Origin: Garcia nutans | Lineage: Eukaryota > Streptophyta > Magnoliopsida > Malpighiales > Euphorbiaceae | Direction of reading: 5' to 3' | Length of the DNA stretch: 64,000 nucleotides | NCBI GenBank assembly: GCA_947685225.1 | Contig: CANTUV010000035.1 | Span: 41,912,001-41,976,000 of the forward strand | In this document: positions 37,969 through 49,900 of the stretch, piece after piece | How the letters are laid out: every line of letters starts with the position of its first letter | How positions within the stretch are numbered: the first letter of the stretch is position 1 | Program-made: the position numbers and the translations under genes | The notes under the pieces: model-generated | Seen by the model: the letters and a program-made list of their open reading frames with translations, nothing else | Told to the model about the DNA's origin: nothing | Database searches by the model: none

Positions 37969-38019
37969 CTGTGGGCCATTTTGCTCGCAGGAGTTTCCTG
38001 CGGGCAAAATGGCCCACAG
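37969..38019. repeat. 24-bp-stem hairpin in the Tat LTR
   Basis: Left arm 37969-37992, loop GTT, right arm 37996-38019. The arms pair at 23 of 24 positions, and the odd one can form a G-T/G-U pair. The matching site in the 3' LTR (about 58818-58855) has lost part of the right arm. Solo LTR B keeps palindromes at the same place with a different sequence. Confidence 0.93.
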
Positions 38020-38213
38020 GCCAATTCTCGCCTGCAGCCCACAGCCAGCTGCAGCAGTTTTTCGCCAGCGCATTATTTCTGCAGCTGTTTTTTTCGCCAG
38101 CGCAATTTTTCAGATGCAAATTTTTCCAAAACCTAATACAATTAGATTTCGGTTTTCTTTTCTTAATCAATATTAGATTCCATGAATAACTAGAATTAAG
38201 CATAAAATTCTTC

Positions 38214-38221
38214 TATAAATA
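38214..38221 (+). promoter_or_regulatory. TATA box of the Tat 5' LTR
   Basis: TATAAATA about 500 bp into the LTR, followed by an A-rich start-like region. The same word is at 59046-59053 in the 3' LTR. It implies U3 is about 0.5 kb and R-U5 about 1.7 kb. Confidence 0.6.
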
Positions 38222-40260
38222 AGGACAATAACAACACAAAAGAGGAGATCGAATTTTGGAGGAAATTTGAAACCGAAATGGAAGAGGAAAACTTTGAAAC
38301 TTTGAAAAATTCCTTCTGGCAGTGAAATTAAAGGGACTTTTTGAGAAAAGCAAACAAGCAAATTCAATTCATCAAAGGCAGCAAAGCTTGTCTTTGTTCT
38401 TGTTCATTCAAGAAGAAATTTTTGGTGGAACCAACAAACGAAGGTACTAATTTCTTCACAGTAGCTTAAATAATTCAATTGTTTCTTTTGATTCAAAAAA
38501 TCCTAGAATCTTAATTTACCTTTTCTAAAGCTTAAAAACCTTAATTCGTTTATTTGTTTTCCAAAAATCTTAAAATTGTTATTTGTGTTTCTTTAAAATC
38601 TCAAAACCCTAATTTGCCTTCCAATTCTTCAAAACCATAAATTGAATCTGTTTCTTTCTAAAAACCTTAAAAAATATCTTTTCTGTTTCTATAAACCTTA
38701 AATCATTTTGTTTATTTTCATAAAGTTTCATAAAATTATCAATTGTTTTTCCAAATCCTAAAACCTAATGTATTCTCCGAAACCCTAATTTTAAAATTCT
38801 AAAACCCTAATTCAACCTTAGAAATAAACAATAAACTCTAAACTAACTAACCTAAACCCTAATTTTTCTAAACTTTAATTTTTAAAACCTTAAAACTATA
38901 TAAACATAAATATTAAAATTCAAATATAGTAAGCCTAAAAACCATGATTCAGTAACCGTAAATCATAAATCTAAATGTTTTACAGTGTCCAAACCTTAGT
39001 TTCATGATTTTACCACTCAAACATTAATTTGGTTAATAAAAAAACTTTATCAACCTATTACATTTGCATATCATTGATTCTTTCTGGCTCACAGCCCTGG
39101 ATTACGATAGTTCAAAAGCTTACAACAATCCGACCTATGCCAGAGATGAAGTATCTAGCAACAACTCAATTACTTGCTCACAGAAAATAATAGAGCCCGA
39201 AAAAATTCAAAGAATGGTGGATGATGCCCTCAATGCCAAGATGGAAGAAATAAAAGAGGCCCTAGCTAAGACCATGAAGAATCAATTAACTGCTATCTTA
39301 GAAAATCATGCCGAAGCATCTGCTAGCACCAAGAAGCCAAAGGACAAAGGGAAGGCCTGTAACATCCCGAATTCCAGATTGGTAAGAAACAGACATAGAG
39401 GATATGATTTAGGCTTAGAATAAAGGAATTTAGAACATGACCTATAACTTGAACTCGAATTTCATCCAAGTTAATGACAGAATTAGAGAATCTCAAAGAA
39501 GACTTAATTGTTTATTTGTGTCTTAGCTAGATGTATAACTTGAAATTACGCAATTTAGAGTTGTACATAATAAGATATGATGGATTTAGTAGACAATGTG
39601 CAAGCTGCCTCAGGACGGCATAGTAGGCTTGAATTCAAAGGACCGTCAAAAATCAGATATAGCTTGGATCGACCTGAAATTTTAACACAATATAGCCCCG
39701 GATGTCTAGTTTCAGTGGGAATAAGAATTACTTAATTTGGAGTTGTGAGTGAAACGATATTAATAAAGAAAGACAGCAAGGTCAGGAATGGATATCAAAA
39801 GGACCTAAGTGGAAATTTCTCAAAAGTTAGGGGCAACTATGTAAACTTAAAAATTAAGTGTCGGAAGTTCTTAATAGTGCCCATATCTGACCCCGGAAGA
39901 ATATTCTTGAGATTAATCGGGTCATAACCGTGGGTTTCAATTTTTTCCGAAAATGCACGGTTTAAAAGTTACAATCGATTAATCATTGGAGGGTATTTTG
40001 ATATTTTCACACCCTAGACTATAAAATTACAGCACAAGAAAGTTGAGGGGGTCAAAATATGAATAAAAGGAAGCCTAAGGGCTTGCCAAATAAATAAGAT
40101 AAAAGAAGGAGGCAAGTGGGCCAATCATAAGTAGCCATTTAGCATTTATTAAAAGAAGAAAAGAAAAAGAGATGGACAAATGGCCCTAAGGCATTCATCC
40201 ACCCCAAAAGTGGATCATAATTAGCCATCTAGCATTTATTAAAAGAAGAAGGCAAGTGGA

Positions 40261-40482
40261 CCAATTAAAAGTGGCCATTTTTGCTATAAGGTGTACCAAT
40301 TAGAAGAAGGCAAATGGACCAATTAAAAGTGGCCATGTTTTGTTATAAGGTGTACCAATTGGAAGAAGGCAAATGGACCAATTAAAAGTAGCCATTTTTG
40401 CTATAAGGTGTACCAATTGGAAGAAGGCAAATGGACCAATTAAAAGTGGCCATTTTTGCTATAAGGTGTACCAATTGGAAGT
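40261..40482 (+). repeat. 58-59-bp tandem repeat, about 4 copies
   Basis: Unit starts with ccaattaaaagtggcca (40261, 40319, 40378, 40436) and continues gctataaggtgtaccaatt. A related, less regular block (agccat-tagcatttattaaa) precedes it at 40130-40260. Confidence 0.88.
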
Positions 40483-40967
40483 CAACATCTATTCACCACT
40501 TATGGCTTCCATTTGGATCAAAATAAGCTAAGGAAAGAAAGTATAAAAGCCCCTCTTGCATGATGAATTCGTCCAAACTATAAGAGAAGGAAGAAGGAGG
40601 TGATTTTTCCTAAGTTTAAGGCTTTTGATTTAAAGAGTTTGGTGACAAAGAAGATTATAAGGAAATCAAGGAGACAAGGAAGGAAAGGAAGTGAAATAGA
40701 ATAAGGACTAAGGAAAAGCAAGGTTTGGTACTTTAACATAAAAGAAATTTTATTTTTACAAACTTTTGTTCATATGGTATATATATGCATGTATATGGTA
40801 TATATGTGAATACATATGATACATATGTGAGTATATGTGATATTTGTGTAAATATACATTGTATATACATGGAGAATATGTGGTATATATACGAAGTGAA
40901 TGGATATATATGAAATATATGCTCTACTCGGTAAATGGGTAACACCGGTCTGAAATGGGGGTTATAT

Positions 40968-41150
40968 CGTGTGAGGTCAAGATCATGGTGACTAGTCGTG
41001 TGAGACCAAGACCACGAGGTTATATTGTGTGAGGTCAAGATCATGGCAACTAGACGTGTGAGATCAAGACCACGCAATTATATTGTATATTCCATATCAT
41101 GTGAGACCAAGACCATGGCAATTAGTCGTGTGAGGTCAAGACCACGCGTA
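40968..41150 (+). repeat. Six copies of a cgtgtgagaccaagaccacg word
   Basis: The roughly 20-bp word recurs six times, alternating 'gaggtcaagatcatg' and 'gagaccaagaccacg' forms, within the solo LTR and downstream of a tatatgta-rich stretch (40770-40920). Confidence 0.8.
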
Positions 41151-43123
41151 ACTCTATACGAGGCCTCATTTCGAGATCGGTGTATTCATAATTACCTTGT
41201 GGAGCAAACTGATAAAATGATAATAACTGAATATATGACATGTATGGATTGTTTTACTGTGATATTATTTTTCAATACGACTCATTGCTTTTAAAAGTGC
41301 ATTATGTTTTATTATTTATTTTCCGTAATTAGTTAAAGTACCCACTAAGCAATGCTTAGCGAGTTTAGTTTCTTCTAAACTCGTAGATTATTAGCAAGGA
41401 GGCAGTAGCAAGCAGAGGAGTCCTACGATCTGCCGGTCATCAACAAGCTTAGATGGTGCTTTTTATTTTGTATTTTGGTATTAGAAACTGGCATGTACTT
41501 ATTTGAACAATACAAAGAGATAACTTGATGTAGCATGTAAATCTAGTAATGTATAATAACTTTATGATTTTGAATTGAGTTGGGTTGTGAATATAGAAGT
41601 GCGAATTCTTCTTGCAGGATTGTAGTTGAGGTTATAAGGGTGGATTATTGGGAGTGTGCTTGTATTGAATTATGAAATAAAATATTTTTTCATGAATAAG
41701 AAAAATCAATTTTGTCGACACTTGGGACCACCAATTATAGGGGAAACTCTGGCAAAATTTTTTTTGGCTAAGTAAAATATTAAGACACAACCACCATGAG
41801 ATAACAGTCCATCTTGGTCTATAAACGTAGGCTAAGATGGGGTGTTACAAGGCCAAAGTTGGTGAAGTGGTTTTTGATGATGAAAAGGCGATCATCGATG
41901 ACGATGATGATTGGGCTCAATACTACCAAGATGCTCAAGAGATGAAAAAAGAACCGAAGGTTGTTGAGAAGGCAACTATTGAAAAGACCGAGACATCTGA
42001 CATTGAGAAGATGATTGCCGATTTAGAAAAGAAATTTGAGAAGAAGCTGAAAACCGAAGAGATGTCTGAAGTTGACAAACTATTTGAGATAGATGAAGAA
42101 GTTCCATACAAGTTCAAGATGCCATCTTTTGCAAAGTTTGATGGAACCAGAAATCCTCATCTCCATGTGAAGCAGTATGTCACTGCCATGCAGTCCGCCT
42201 GAGCTACTAAGGCTCAAACCCTAAGGTACTTCATGCTCTCATTGGACCTTGTTGTCCAAAATTGGTTCAATACCTTAGATGATGTAACACAAAAGAGTTG
42301 GGATCTGCTTTACAAAGCCTTCATCCAACAATATGGATATAATGTTGAGATGGAAGTAACCTTAATGGAAGTGGAGTCCATTAGGCAAAGGTCAAATGAG
42401 AATTTTGTTGATTATGTGAAGAGATGGAGAAATAAGGCTGGTTTGCTCAAGAAGAGGCCCGATGAATCCGATCAAATAAGAATGATGGTGAGAGAGGTGT
42501 TGCCTAGTCTATGTGAAAGGATGTCTCATACACTCATCCGTGATTTCAAAAACCTCCTCCAAGCGGGTTTGCAAATTGAAGAATGGGAGAGAGAGAAGAA
42601 CCGTTTTTTAATAAGAAGGAATGAGAAAGGGAACTATCAGTCTGGTAGCCAAAGCATGCAAAAGGCAGTCGGTGTCAATGCTACTAACTAAGGAAGCTAC
42701 CCGAGCCCAATAAGCCAAACACCAAAGACAACCCATTACCAAAGTTCAATTAAGGTTTGATTGGAGGAGGTTTGCATGAGGATTTTGTCATGTCTTCTTT
42801 TCAAGATGTAGGTAGAGAAGAAACCAAAGAAGAAGAGGTATTTGGTGGAATTAAACAAGTTATGGTGGGTAAAGAAGTAACAATTAGTGTTGTCAATGGG
42901 TTTTGGGATTCAAGGGATAGTAATGATGATCTTGTATCCAAGAAGGAGGAGTAGACTTGGTCCGAGCCCAAAGAAGATGAAGTAATGAATACTAGATCCA
43001 ATAAGCCTTATACAAGGCTACTACCTAAGGAGGTAGAAACTAATAAAGGTAGGAAAGTTGAGGTAGGAAATAAAGAAGAGGAAGATGATGCTGTGCTCAA
43101 GCAATTGAAAAGAACGCAAGCAA

Positions 43124-43813
43124 GTGTTAGTAATGAAATGTGAAGAGGTTCAAGAGAAGAGCGAAGTTAATATGGGAGCAGTTTCTTTTTCGGATGCGGA
43201 CTTACCAGAGGAGGGGAGAGATCACATCCACTCTCTCTTTATCAAAATAGAAGTTAAGGGGAAAAGGACTCCATGTGTCATAGTCGATGATGGGTCTGCC
43301 ATAAATGTTTGCCCACTTAAGATATTGCTAAAGCTAGCCATGTCAATAAGGGATCTAAACCCGACCGAGGTAACAATTCGGGCTTATGACAACACTAAGA
43401 GAGACACCGAAGGAACTTTCAAAGCTGCTGTCAAGGTTGGTCCAATTGAATCTATTGTTGAATTTGTTGTTTTAGACATACCCGTTACCTTCGCCTTACT
43501 CTTGGGGCGACCATGGTTTCATCCTCTTGGTGGAGTTCCTTCCACCCTTCATCAAAAGATCAAGTTCCCCAACGGAGATGAGACAGTGGTCATTGAAGCT
43601 GAAGATAATGAGATTGTTAACGCTCTAATGATTGAAAGGCCTCTCAATGGTTTTCAAGTAGCTACAATTTCTGATGATGAAGTAGTGGACTCCAAAGTCT
43701 TGAATATGATGAAGAATATGAACTACCTCCCCGGAGCTGGTCTTGGAAAGGGTAAGGCTAGTTTGACAAAGCTGCTAGACTTTAGGACTCAAACTTCAAA
43801 GAAAGGGTTGTAA
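43124..43813 (+). pseudogene. Tat protease followed by a G-patch
   Basis: The protease has VIVDDGSAINVCP (about 43275-43315), the aspartic active-site loop of this clade, and LLLGRPWFHPLGGVPSTLHQ further on. Near the end MNYLPGAGLGKGKASL matches a G-patch core, a glycine-rich nucleic-acid-binding module found in this position in related plant elements. The frame ends with TAA at 43811, just after TSKKGL. It belongs to the same frame as gag and RT, so it was one polyprotein. The protease would mature Gag-Pol. Confidence 0.8.
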
Positions 43814-43933
43814 TATGATGAAAACAATGATGTCCAACCAAAGAATAGTGTGAAGATGAGCTTCCCATCACTTGAAGAGATTTTTGTCAAAGCTCCAGAT
43901 ATAGGACCACTCTAAGGAAAGCCCGAGCAAATC

Positions 43934-45690
43934 ATGTTCATGGGAAAGTTGATCCTGGGTTTTGAAATTTTTACAGATGTGGCCGAGTTAGTGGAGCAAA
44001 TAAAGAAAGAGCTCATCCTGCCAACCAACAATGAATCCAATCCAAAAGAGAAGAAAGAAGCTATCCTGAAAGCTGAGAAGACTCCGGAGGAGATTGCTGC
44101 CCTGGTTGAAGAAAAGTTTGAAGACATCCTGCCTTATGATTTTGAGAACAATGATTTTAATTTTGATTTTAATTTGTCTGCTTTGTATGAGGATGATGAT
44201 GTTTTCCTTTTCAAAATGAATGCAATAAAGTCTGATTTTACTTACTTGTGTGATGTTTCTTCTGATGGTTGCATATATTCAAATAACAGTTACATAAGCA
44301 TCTTTAATATTAATTCTGTTAACACACAATCATTAAATTTGGGAACAACTGAAAATCCTAAAAACATTAGCATAGCATCCGACCTTACTCCTGATGAGAG
44401 AGAGAGATTCAAAAAAATATTCAAAAAATATGAAGAAGTGTTTGATTGGTCTTATGAGGATATGCCTGGAATAGATCGAGACATAGCCGAGCATCATATT
44501 CCTACTTACACTCACATGAAATCTGTCAAACAAAAGCTTAGGCGACTAAGACCTGAGTGGGCTGAATTGGTTAAAGAAGAGGTCACTAAGCAAATACAAG
44601 TGAAGTTCCTTGAAGTGATAGAATATCCCGATTGGTTAGCCAACATAGTACCCATGCCAAAGAAAGATGAAAGAATAAGGGTCTGTGTGGACTATAGAGA
44701 TTTGAACAAGGCTTCTCCTAAAGATGATTTTCCTTTACCTCATATAGATGTTCTTATTGATAGTGTAGCCTCTAGTGTGCTACACTCATTTGTAGATGAA
44801 TTTTCTGGATACAATCAAGTGTTAATGGCCCAAGAGGATAAAGCCAAAACTGCTTTCATTACTACATGGGGTATATTTTGTTATAAGGTGATGCCGTTCG
44901 GCTTAAAGAATGCTGGAGCAACCTATCAAAGGATGGCCACCACTTTGTTTCATGACATGATGCACAAAGAAGTTGAAGTATATGTTGATGATATGATAGT
45001 AAAATCAGACACAAGGGAACAACACTTCCAAAACTTAGAATTATTCTTCGATAGAGCTTTGAAATATAAGCTAATATTAAACCCGAAGAAGTGTGTCTTC
45101 GGTGTTACCTCAGGTAAATTATTGGGACATGTAATTAGTTTGAATGGCATTGAGATTGATCCTGACAAAGTTAAAGCAATCAGGGATATGCCAGCCCCTA
45201 AGACAGAGAGAGAAGTTTGGGGATTTATTGGTAAATTACAATACATTAGGATATTCATAGCAAAGCTCACAACAATCTGTGAGCCTATCTTCAAATTGCT
45301 TAGAAAGAATCAGCCGGTCATATGGAATGAAGAGTGTCAAAAGGCCTTTTAGCGAATAAAAGAGTATTTATTGAATCCACCTATTTTAAAACCACCTAAA
45401 CCCATCAAACCTCTATTACTATACTTAGCAGTAGAAGAAGAGTCAATATGAGCCATGCTAGCCTAAGCAGATGAGTTAGGGATTGAGCATGTAGTTTACT
45501 ACTTGAGTAGAAAGCTCCTACCTTATGAAATTAAGTATAGTATCATTGAAAAGGCCTGCATAGCCGTGGTTTGGTCTTCTAAGAAGTTGCGGCATTACTT
45601 TCAATCATATAGTGTGCAAGCAATTTTTAGGTTGGATCCAATGAAGTACTTAAGGGAGACACCCTCTTTGATTGGGAAATATGGTTGATG
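43934..45690 (+). pseudogene. Tat reverse transcriptase and first RNase H
   Basis: An acidic linker (43980-44330) leads to the RT. Motifs: VPMPKKDERIRVCVDYRDLN, FVDEFSGYNQ, VMPFGLKNAGATYQR and the catalytic YVDD (about 44980). The thumb and connection run to 45352. RNase H follows with stops (45350 TAG and two more near 45450-45465) and ends at a TGA at 45686. The YVDD is present, so RT itself is not yet damaged in sequence. It would copy genomic RNA into DNA in the particle. Confidence 0.88.
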
Positions 45691-45691
45691 G

Positions 45692-46465
45692 TTGATAATA
45701 TTAGAAGAATTTGAGATTGAGTATATAACCAGGAAAACAATCAAAGGTAGAGCGGTGGCAGAATTCCTGGCCCAACAACCATTACCAGAAAGCGAAGAGA
45801 TAATCTTGGAATTTTTGGATGAACATTTAGAAGCAATTGAAGTACAAGGGTGGAAAATGTATTTTGATGGAGCAGTAAACATGAAAGGAGCAGGTTTGGG
45901 AGTTATACTAGAATCACCCGAAGGGGAACTTATCCCTTTAGCCAAAAAATTAAAATTTAGGGCAACCAATAGTATGGTGGAGTATGAAGCTTGTATTTTC
46001 AGTTTGGAAACCCTGATGATTATGAATGTGGATAAGGTGGAAGTTTTTGGCGATTCATTGCTAGTAGTATCCCAAGTAAATGGAGAGTGGGAGTTGAAAG
46101 AGGAAAAATTAAAACCATACCACCATTACTTGACCATGATGAAGAAGAACTTTAAGGAGTGTAGATTTGTACACCTATCAAGAGAAGAAAATCAGATGGC
46201 CGATGCACTAGCCACATTGGCTTCGGTATGGGTAAATCCTGTCAGCTTATTCCTTAAGCCTCTGATCTTGACCAGTTCATCAACTCCTTGCTATGAATAT
46301 GAGACAATCATGGAAATTGATATAGACCATGATGCGTGGTATGATACTATAAGGCGATTTTTGGAGGAAAAAGAATACCTGCCGGGGGCAACAAAGAAAG
46401 AAAGAAGAGCCATAAGGCGGTGGTCTTTGCAATACATTACATTCCATGGAGAGTTATATCAATGA
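45692..46465 (+). pseudogene. Tat second RNase H (archaeal/plant-type)
   Basis: Residues FDGA (about 45860), EYEACI (about 45980), FGDS (about 46050) and ADALATLAS (about 46200) give the D-E-D-D set of RNase HI. The sequence is of the type acquired a second time by Tat-clade elements. The open frame is 257 residues with no stop inside. A slip in a run of Gs near 46475 puts the integrase in another frame. Confidence 0.82.
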
Positions 46466-46600
46466 TGGCCTGATGGGGGTGCATTTGAGATGTTTAAGAA
46501 AGCCAAAAGTGGAGCATATCATGTCAGAAATACATGCGGGAAGTTGCGGTCCGCACATGAGTGGTTTGGCCCTAGTTAAGAAGATTATTCGACAGGGTTA

Positions 46601-46978
46601 TGTTATGGATTCTCTATTTTAATGAAAGATAACATAGAAAGAAGAAAATGTGAACAAGAGAGAAGTAATGAGAATTGAGAAAAGAGAATTGCTGAGAGAA
46701 GGAATATTCTATTCTTCCAAAAAAAACCTGCACCTTCCGTGCCCATAACAGAATATATATCCATCATTACAATGCTTAGTCCAAAAATATCTCTAACTAA
46801 CTCTGCCACCTGTAATATCTCTCTCACAATCATAATAACTATTTTTAACAATCCAATAACACTTAACAGAATAAGTAATGGTAAATGAAATGGGTGTTGA
46901 TGGATCTAAGGCTTTTTCCTAAGCCCATAACCAGCCTTCCCAAAGCCTTCCTTCCTTCTTTGGCCCGCAACCATGACA
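46601..46978 (-). repeat. 3' LTR of the Reina-like element
   Basis: Plus-strand ends TGTTATGG and CCATGACA. The last codons of the polyprotein extend into it. Confidence 0.95.
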
Positions 46979-49900
46979 TTACCCCCTTTTTTTGAAGACA
47001 CCTTGTCCTCAAGGTGTAATTCTGGAAACTGAGAAATGAGAAAAGTCAAATCTTCCCATGTACTTTCATCTGGGTGAAGATTAGTCCACTGCACAAGAAC
47101 TTGTGTGACCGGTTCTCCTCGGCGAATAACTTCTCTGATCTGAAGTATGTCTGCTGGTTCTACCTTAGGGGTTCCTTTCAAAGAACACTAAGGAAGTTGG
47201 GTTGTAACGTTATTATTTTCGACAGCCTTCTTCAATAGTTAAACATGAAAGACATCGTGAATGGCAGCTCCCTGAGGTAACTTCAACCGGTAAGCCACCT
47301 CTCCCACCTTGGCCAAGATCTGGTAAGGGCCATAGTATCTTGCACATAATTTCAGATTTCTGTGGACTGAAATCATGCTTTGCCTATAGGGTTGCAATTT
47401 CAAATATACCAGGTCTCCAACTTCAAATGATCTCTCCGATCGGCCTTTATCCGCTTGTTGTTTCATTCTATTCTGAGCGAGTTGTAGTTGATCTCGGATT
47501 AAGGAGGCCATATGTTGCCGCTGTTGAATGAATGCTTCGACTGAAACTGAAGGCGTTTGAATCTTAGGTACGAAGTGAAAAGTTGGGGGCTTTGTTCCAT
47601 AAAGAGCTTCAAATGGGGTCATTTTCAAGCTTGAATGATAATTACTGTTGTACCACCACTCCGCGAGACTCAGCCAGTAGCTCCAAGCAGTTGGTTTGTG
47701 AAAACACATGCATCTGAGATAATTTTCAAGACACTGATTAACCCTTTCAGTTTGACCATCGGTCTGTGGATGATAGGCAGTTGATAGTTGCAGCTTAGTA
47801 TGTAACAACTTGAAGAGCTCTTGCCAAAATAAACTAGTGAAAATCTTGTCTCGATCTGACACAATAGTTGCGGGCATCCTGTGTAACTTGAAGATAGTAT
47901 CTAAGAATTGTTGGGCTACTATCTGAGCTGTGAAAGGGTGCTTCAGGGAAAGGAAATGGGCATACTTGGTAAATCTATCAACCAGCACTAGTATTGTGTC
48001 CTTGCGATTGGACTTAGGAAGCTGTTCGATAAAATCCATGGAAATATGCTGCCATGCCGATTGAGGAATCGGTAAGGGTTGAAGTAACCCTCGGTAAGCC
48101 ACATGTTCTGACTTACATTTCTGACAAATATCACAGTTACTGACCCACTCCTTAACTTCTTGTGTTATATTTGGCCAGTAAAATAAAGAGCTCAATCTCT
48201 TGAGAGTTCCTCCTACTCCAGCATGACCACCGAGGGCAGAATTGTGAGCACTCTCAAGTAAGTGGTTTTTCAATTTGTTGTCCTGCCCAATATACAACTT
48301 CCCTTTGTAATAAAGCATTCCATCTTGTAATGCATAGTGTGGCTTAGCAGTAGCATCCAACATGAGAGTTCTAATCAACTCCTTTGCTGTCTCATTATTT
48401 TCATAGCTTCTTACTACTTCTTGCACCCATGTAGGAACTGTTGCAGAAATGATAGCATTCATCTCACCGGTCTCCACCTAATCCCTTCTTGACAGTGCAT
48501 CTGCCGCTTTGTTTTCTTTCCCTTTCTTATAGCAAATTTTATAGTTGAGGCCGAGGAGTTTTGTGATCCCCTTTTGTTGAATGTAGGTATGCAGCCTTTG
48601 GGACAATAAGTGCTTAATTGCCTCTTGATCCGTGTTGATTATGAACTCTCCACAGTCAAGGTAATGCCTCCACTTCTGAACTGCCTGTATGATTGCCAAT
48701 AGCTCCTTTTCATAAATAGACAGCCCTTGATTCTTTTGACACAGTGGCTTGCTCATGAATGCTATAGGTTTGCCGGCTTGCATTAATACTGCCCCAATGC
48801 CTATGTTGCTAGCATCTGTCTCAAGCACAAATGTTTTGGTAAAATCAGGTAAAGCTAGGACCGGAGCCGTAGTCATTGCTTCTTTCAGTCTATCAAAGGC
48901 TTGTTGTGCTTCTTCAGACCACATAAAAGCATCTTTCTTGAGAAGATTGGTTAGAGGTCTAGCTATGCTCCCATATTGATAAATAAACTTTATGTAGTAG
49001 CCTGTTAACCCTAAGAATCCCCTCAAACTTTTGAGATTACTAGGTACTGGCCAAGCTAACATAGCTTCTATTTGACTTGGGTCCGTATGAACTCCCTCCT
49101 CATTAATTATATGACCCAAATATTCAACTCTAGTTTGGGCAAAAGAGCACTTAGATAGCTTTGCATACAGTTTATGAGCAGCAAGTATGTCAAAGACTAT
49201 TTTTAAATGTACTACATGTTCTTCTAGAGTCTTACTATATATTAGGATGTCATCAAAGAATACCAAAATGAACTTTCTCAAATGTGGTTCAAAGATATGG
49301 TTCATCAAAGCTTGAAAAGTAGCAGGAGCATTAGTTAGGCCGAATGGCATTACCTTGAATTCATAGTGCCCCTGATGAGTCCTGAATGTTGTCTTGTGTT
49401 CATCTCCCACCTTAACTCTGATCTGATGGTAACCAGCCCGCAGATCAATCTTGCTAAAAAACTTGGCCCCATGTAACTCATCTAACAAATAATCAATTAC
49501 AGGTATAGGAAATTTATCTTTAACAGTTATCTCATTGAGTTGTCTGTAATCCACACAAAATCTCCATGTTCCACCTTTTTTCTTAACCAACAACACAGGA
49601 GAAGCAAAAGGACTATGGCTGCTTTGTATCACTCCCGATTTAAGCATTTAAGCAACTTGCTTTTCTATTTCAGTCTTTTGGAAATAATTGTAGCGGTAAG
49701 GCCTAATGTTCACTGGTTTTGTGTTTGGCAGGAGGTTAATGACATGATCATACAATCTTTCTGGTGGAAGGATAGAGGGTATAGAGAAAAGTGTCTCATA
49801 ATGGTGCAAAAGAGATTGGACTGGTTCTGGTATCGTGATAGATTGCTGCTCCTCAGCTGGTTCTTCTATGGTTCTGATGCAAAACAACTGAGCCGGTATT

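Larger units (their letters stand above)
37718..39062 (+). repeat. 5' LTR of the Tat element, 3' end deleted
   Basis: Aligns with the 3' LTR from its first base to about 59882, then stops at 'caacctatta'. The last roughly 870 bp of the LTR, the primer-binding site and the leader are absent, so gag coding starts almost directly. It carries its own 43-bp tandem duplication near 37751-37837 that the 3' LTR lacks. Confidence 0.88.
39358..41849 (+). mobile_element. Solo LTR in Tat gag
   Basis: 2492 bp from TGTAACATCCCG to GGGTGTTACA, flanked by a perfect 5-bp duplication AGGCC (39353-39357 and 41850-41854). The TGTAACATCC start and the size suggest a Tekay/Del-type LTR; orientation is inferred from that. 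No coding region. Contains two internal tandem repeats (40261-40482 and 40968-41150). Confidence 0.92.
39064..42691 (+). pseudogene. Tat gag, split by a solo LTR
   Basis: The part before the insertion (39064-39357) has a Lys/Glu-rich helix. After the solo LTR and one target copy (39358-41854) the same frame resumes with VGEVVFDDEKAI. The gag capsid-type domain is at 42098-42640 (FAKFDGTRNPHLHVKQY, then WFNTLDDVTQKSWDLLYKAF). Stops are TGA at 42200 and TAA at 42689. Downstream the frame slips near 42740 and back near 43130, with LKQLKRTQASV marking the start of the pol junction. Gag would form the virus-like particle; this copy is dead. The original N-terminus is lost with the leader. Confidence 0.82.

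Noticed and set aside
38500..38900. Telomere-like aaaccctaa words (also 59330-59990, and gggtttagg words near 24720-24910)
   Set aside because: They are scattered and imperfect, not tandem CCCTAAA, and lie in every family-L LTR. They are part of the LTR, not an interstitial telomere.
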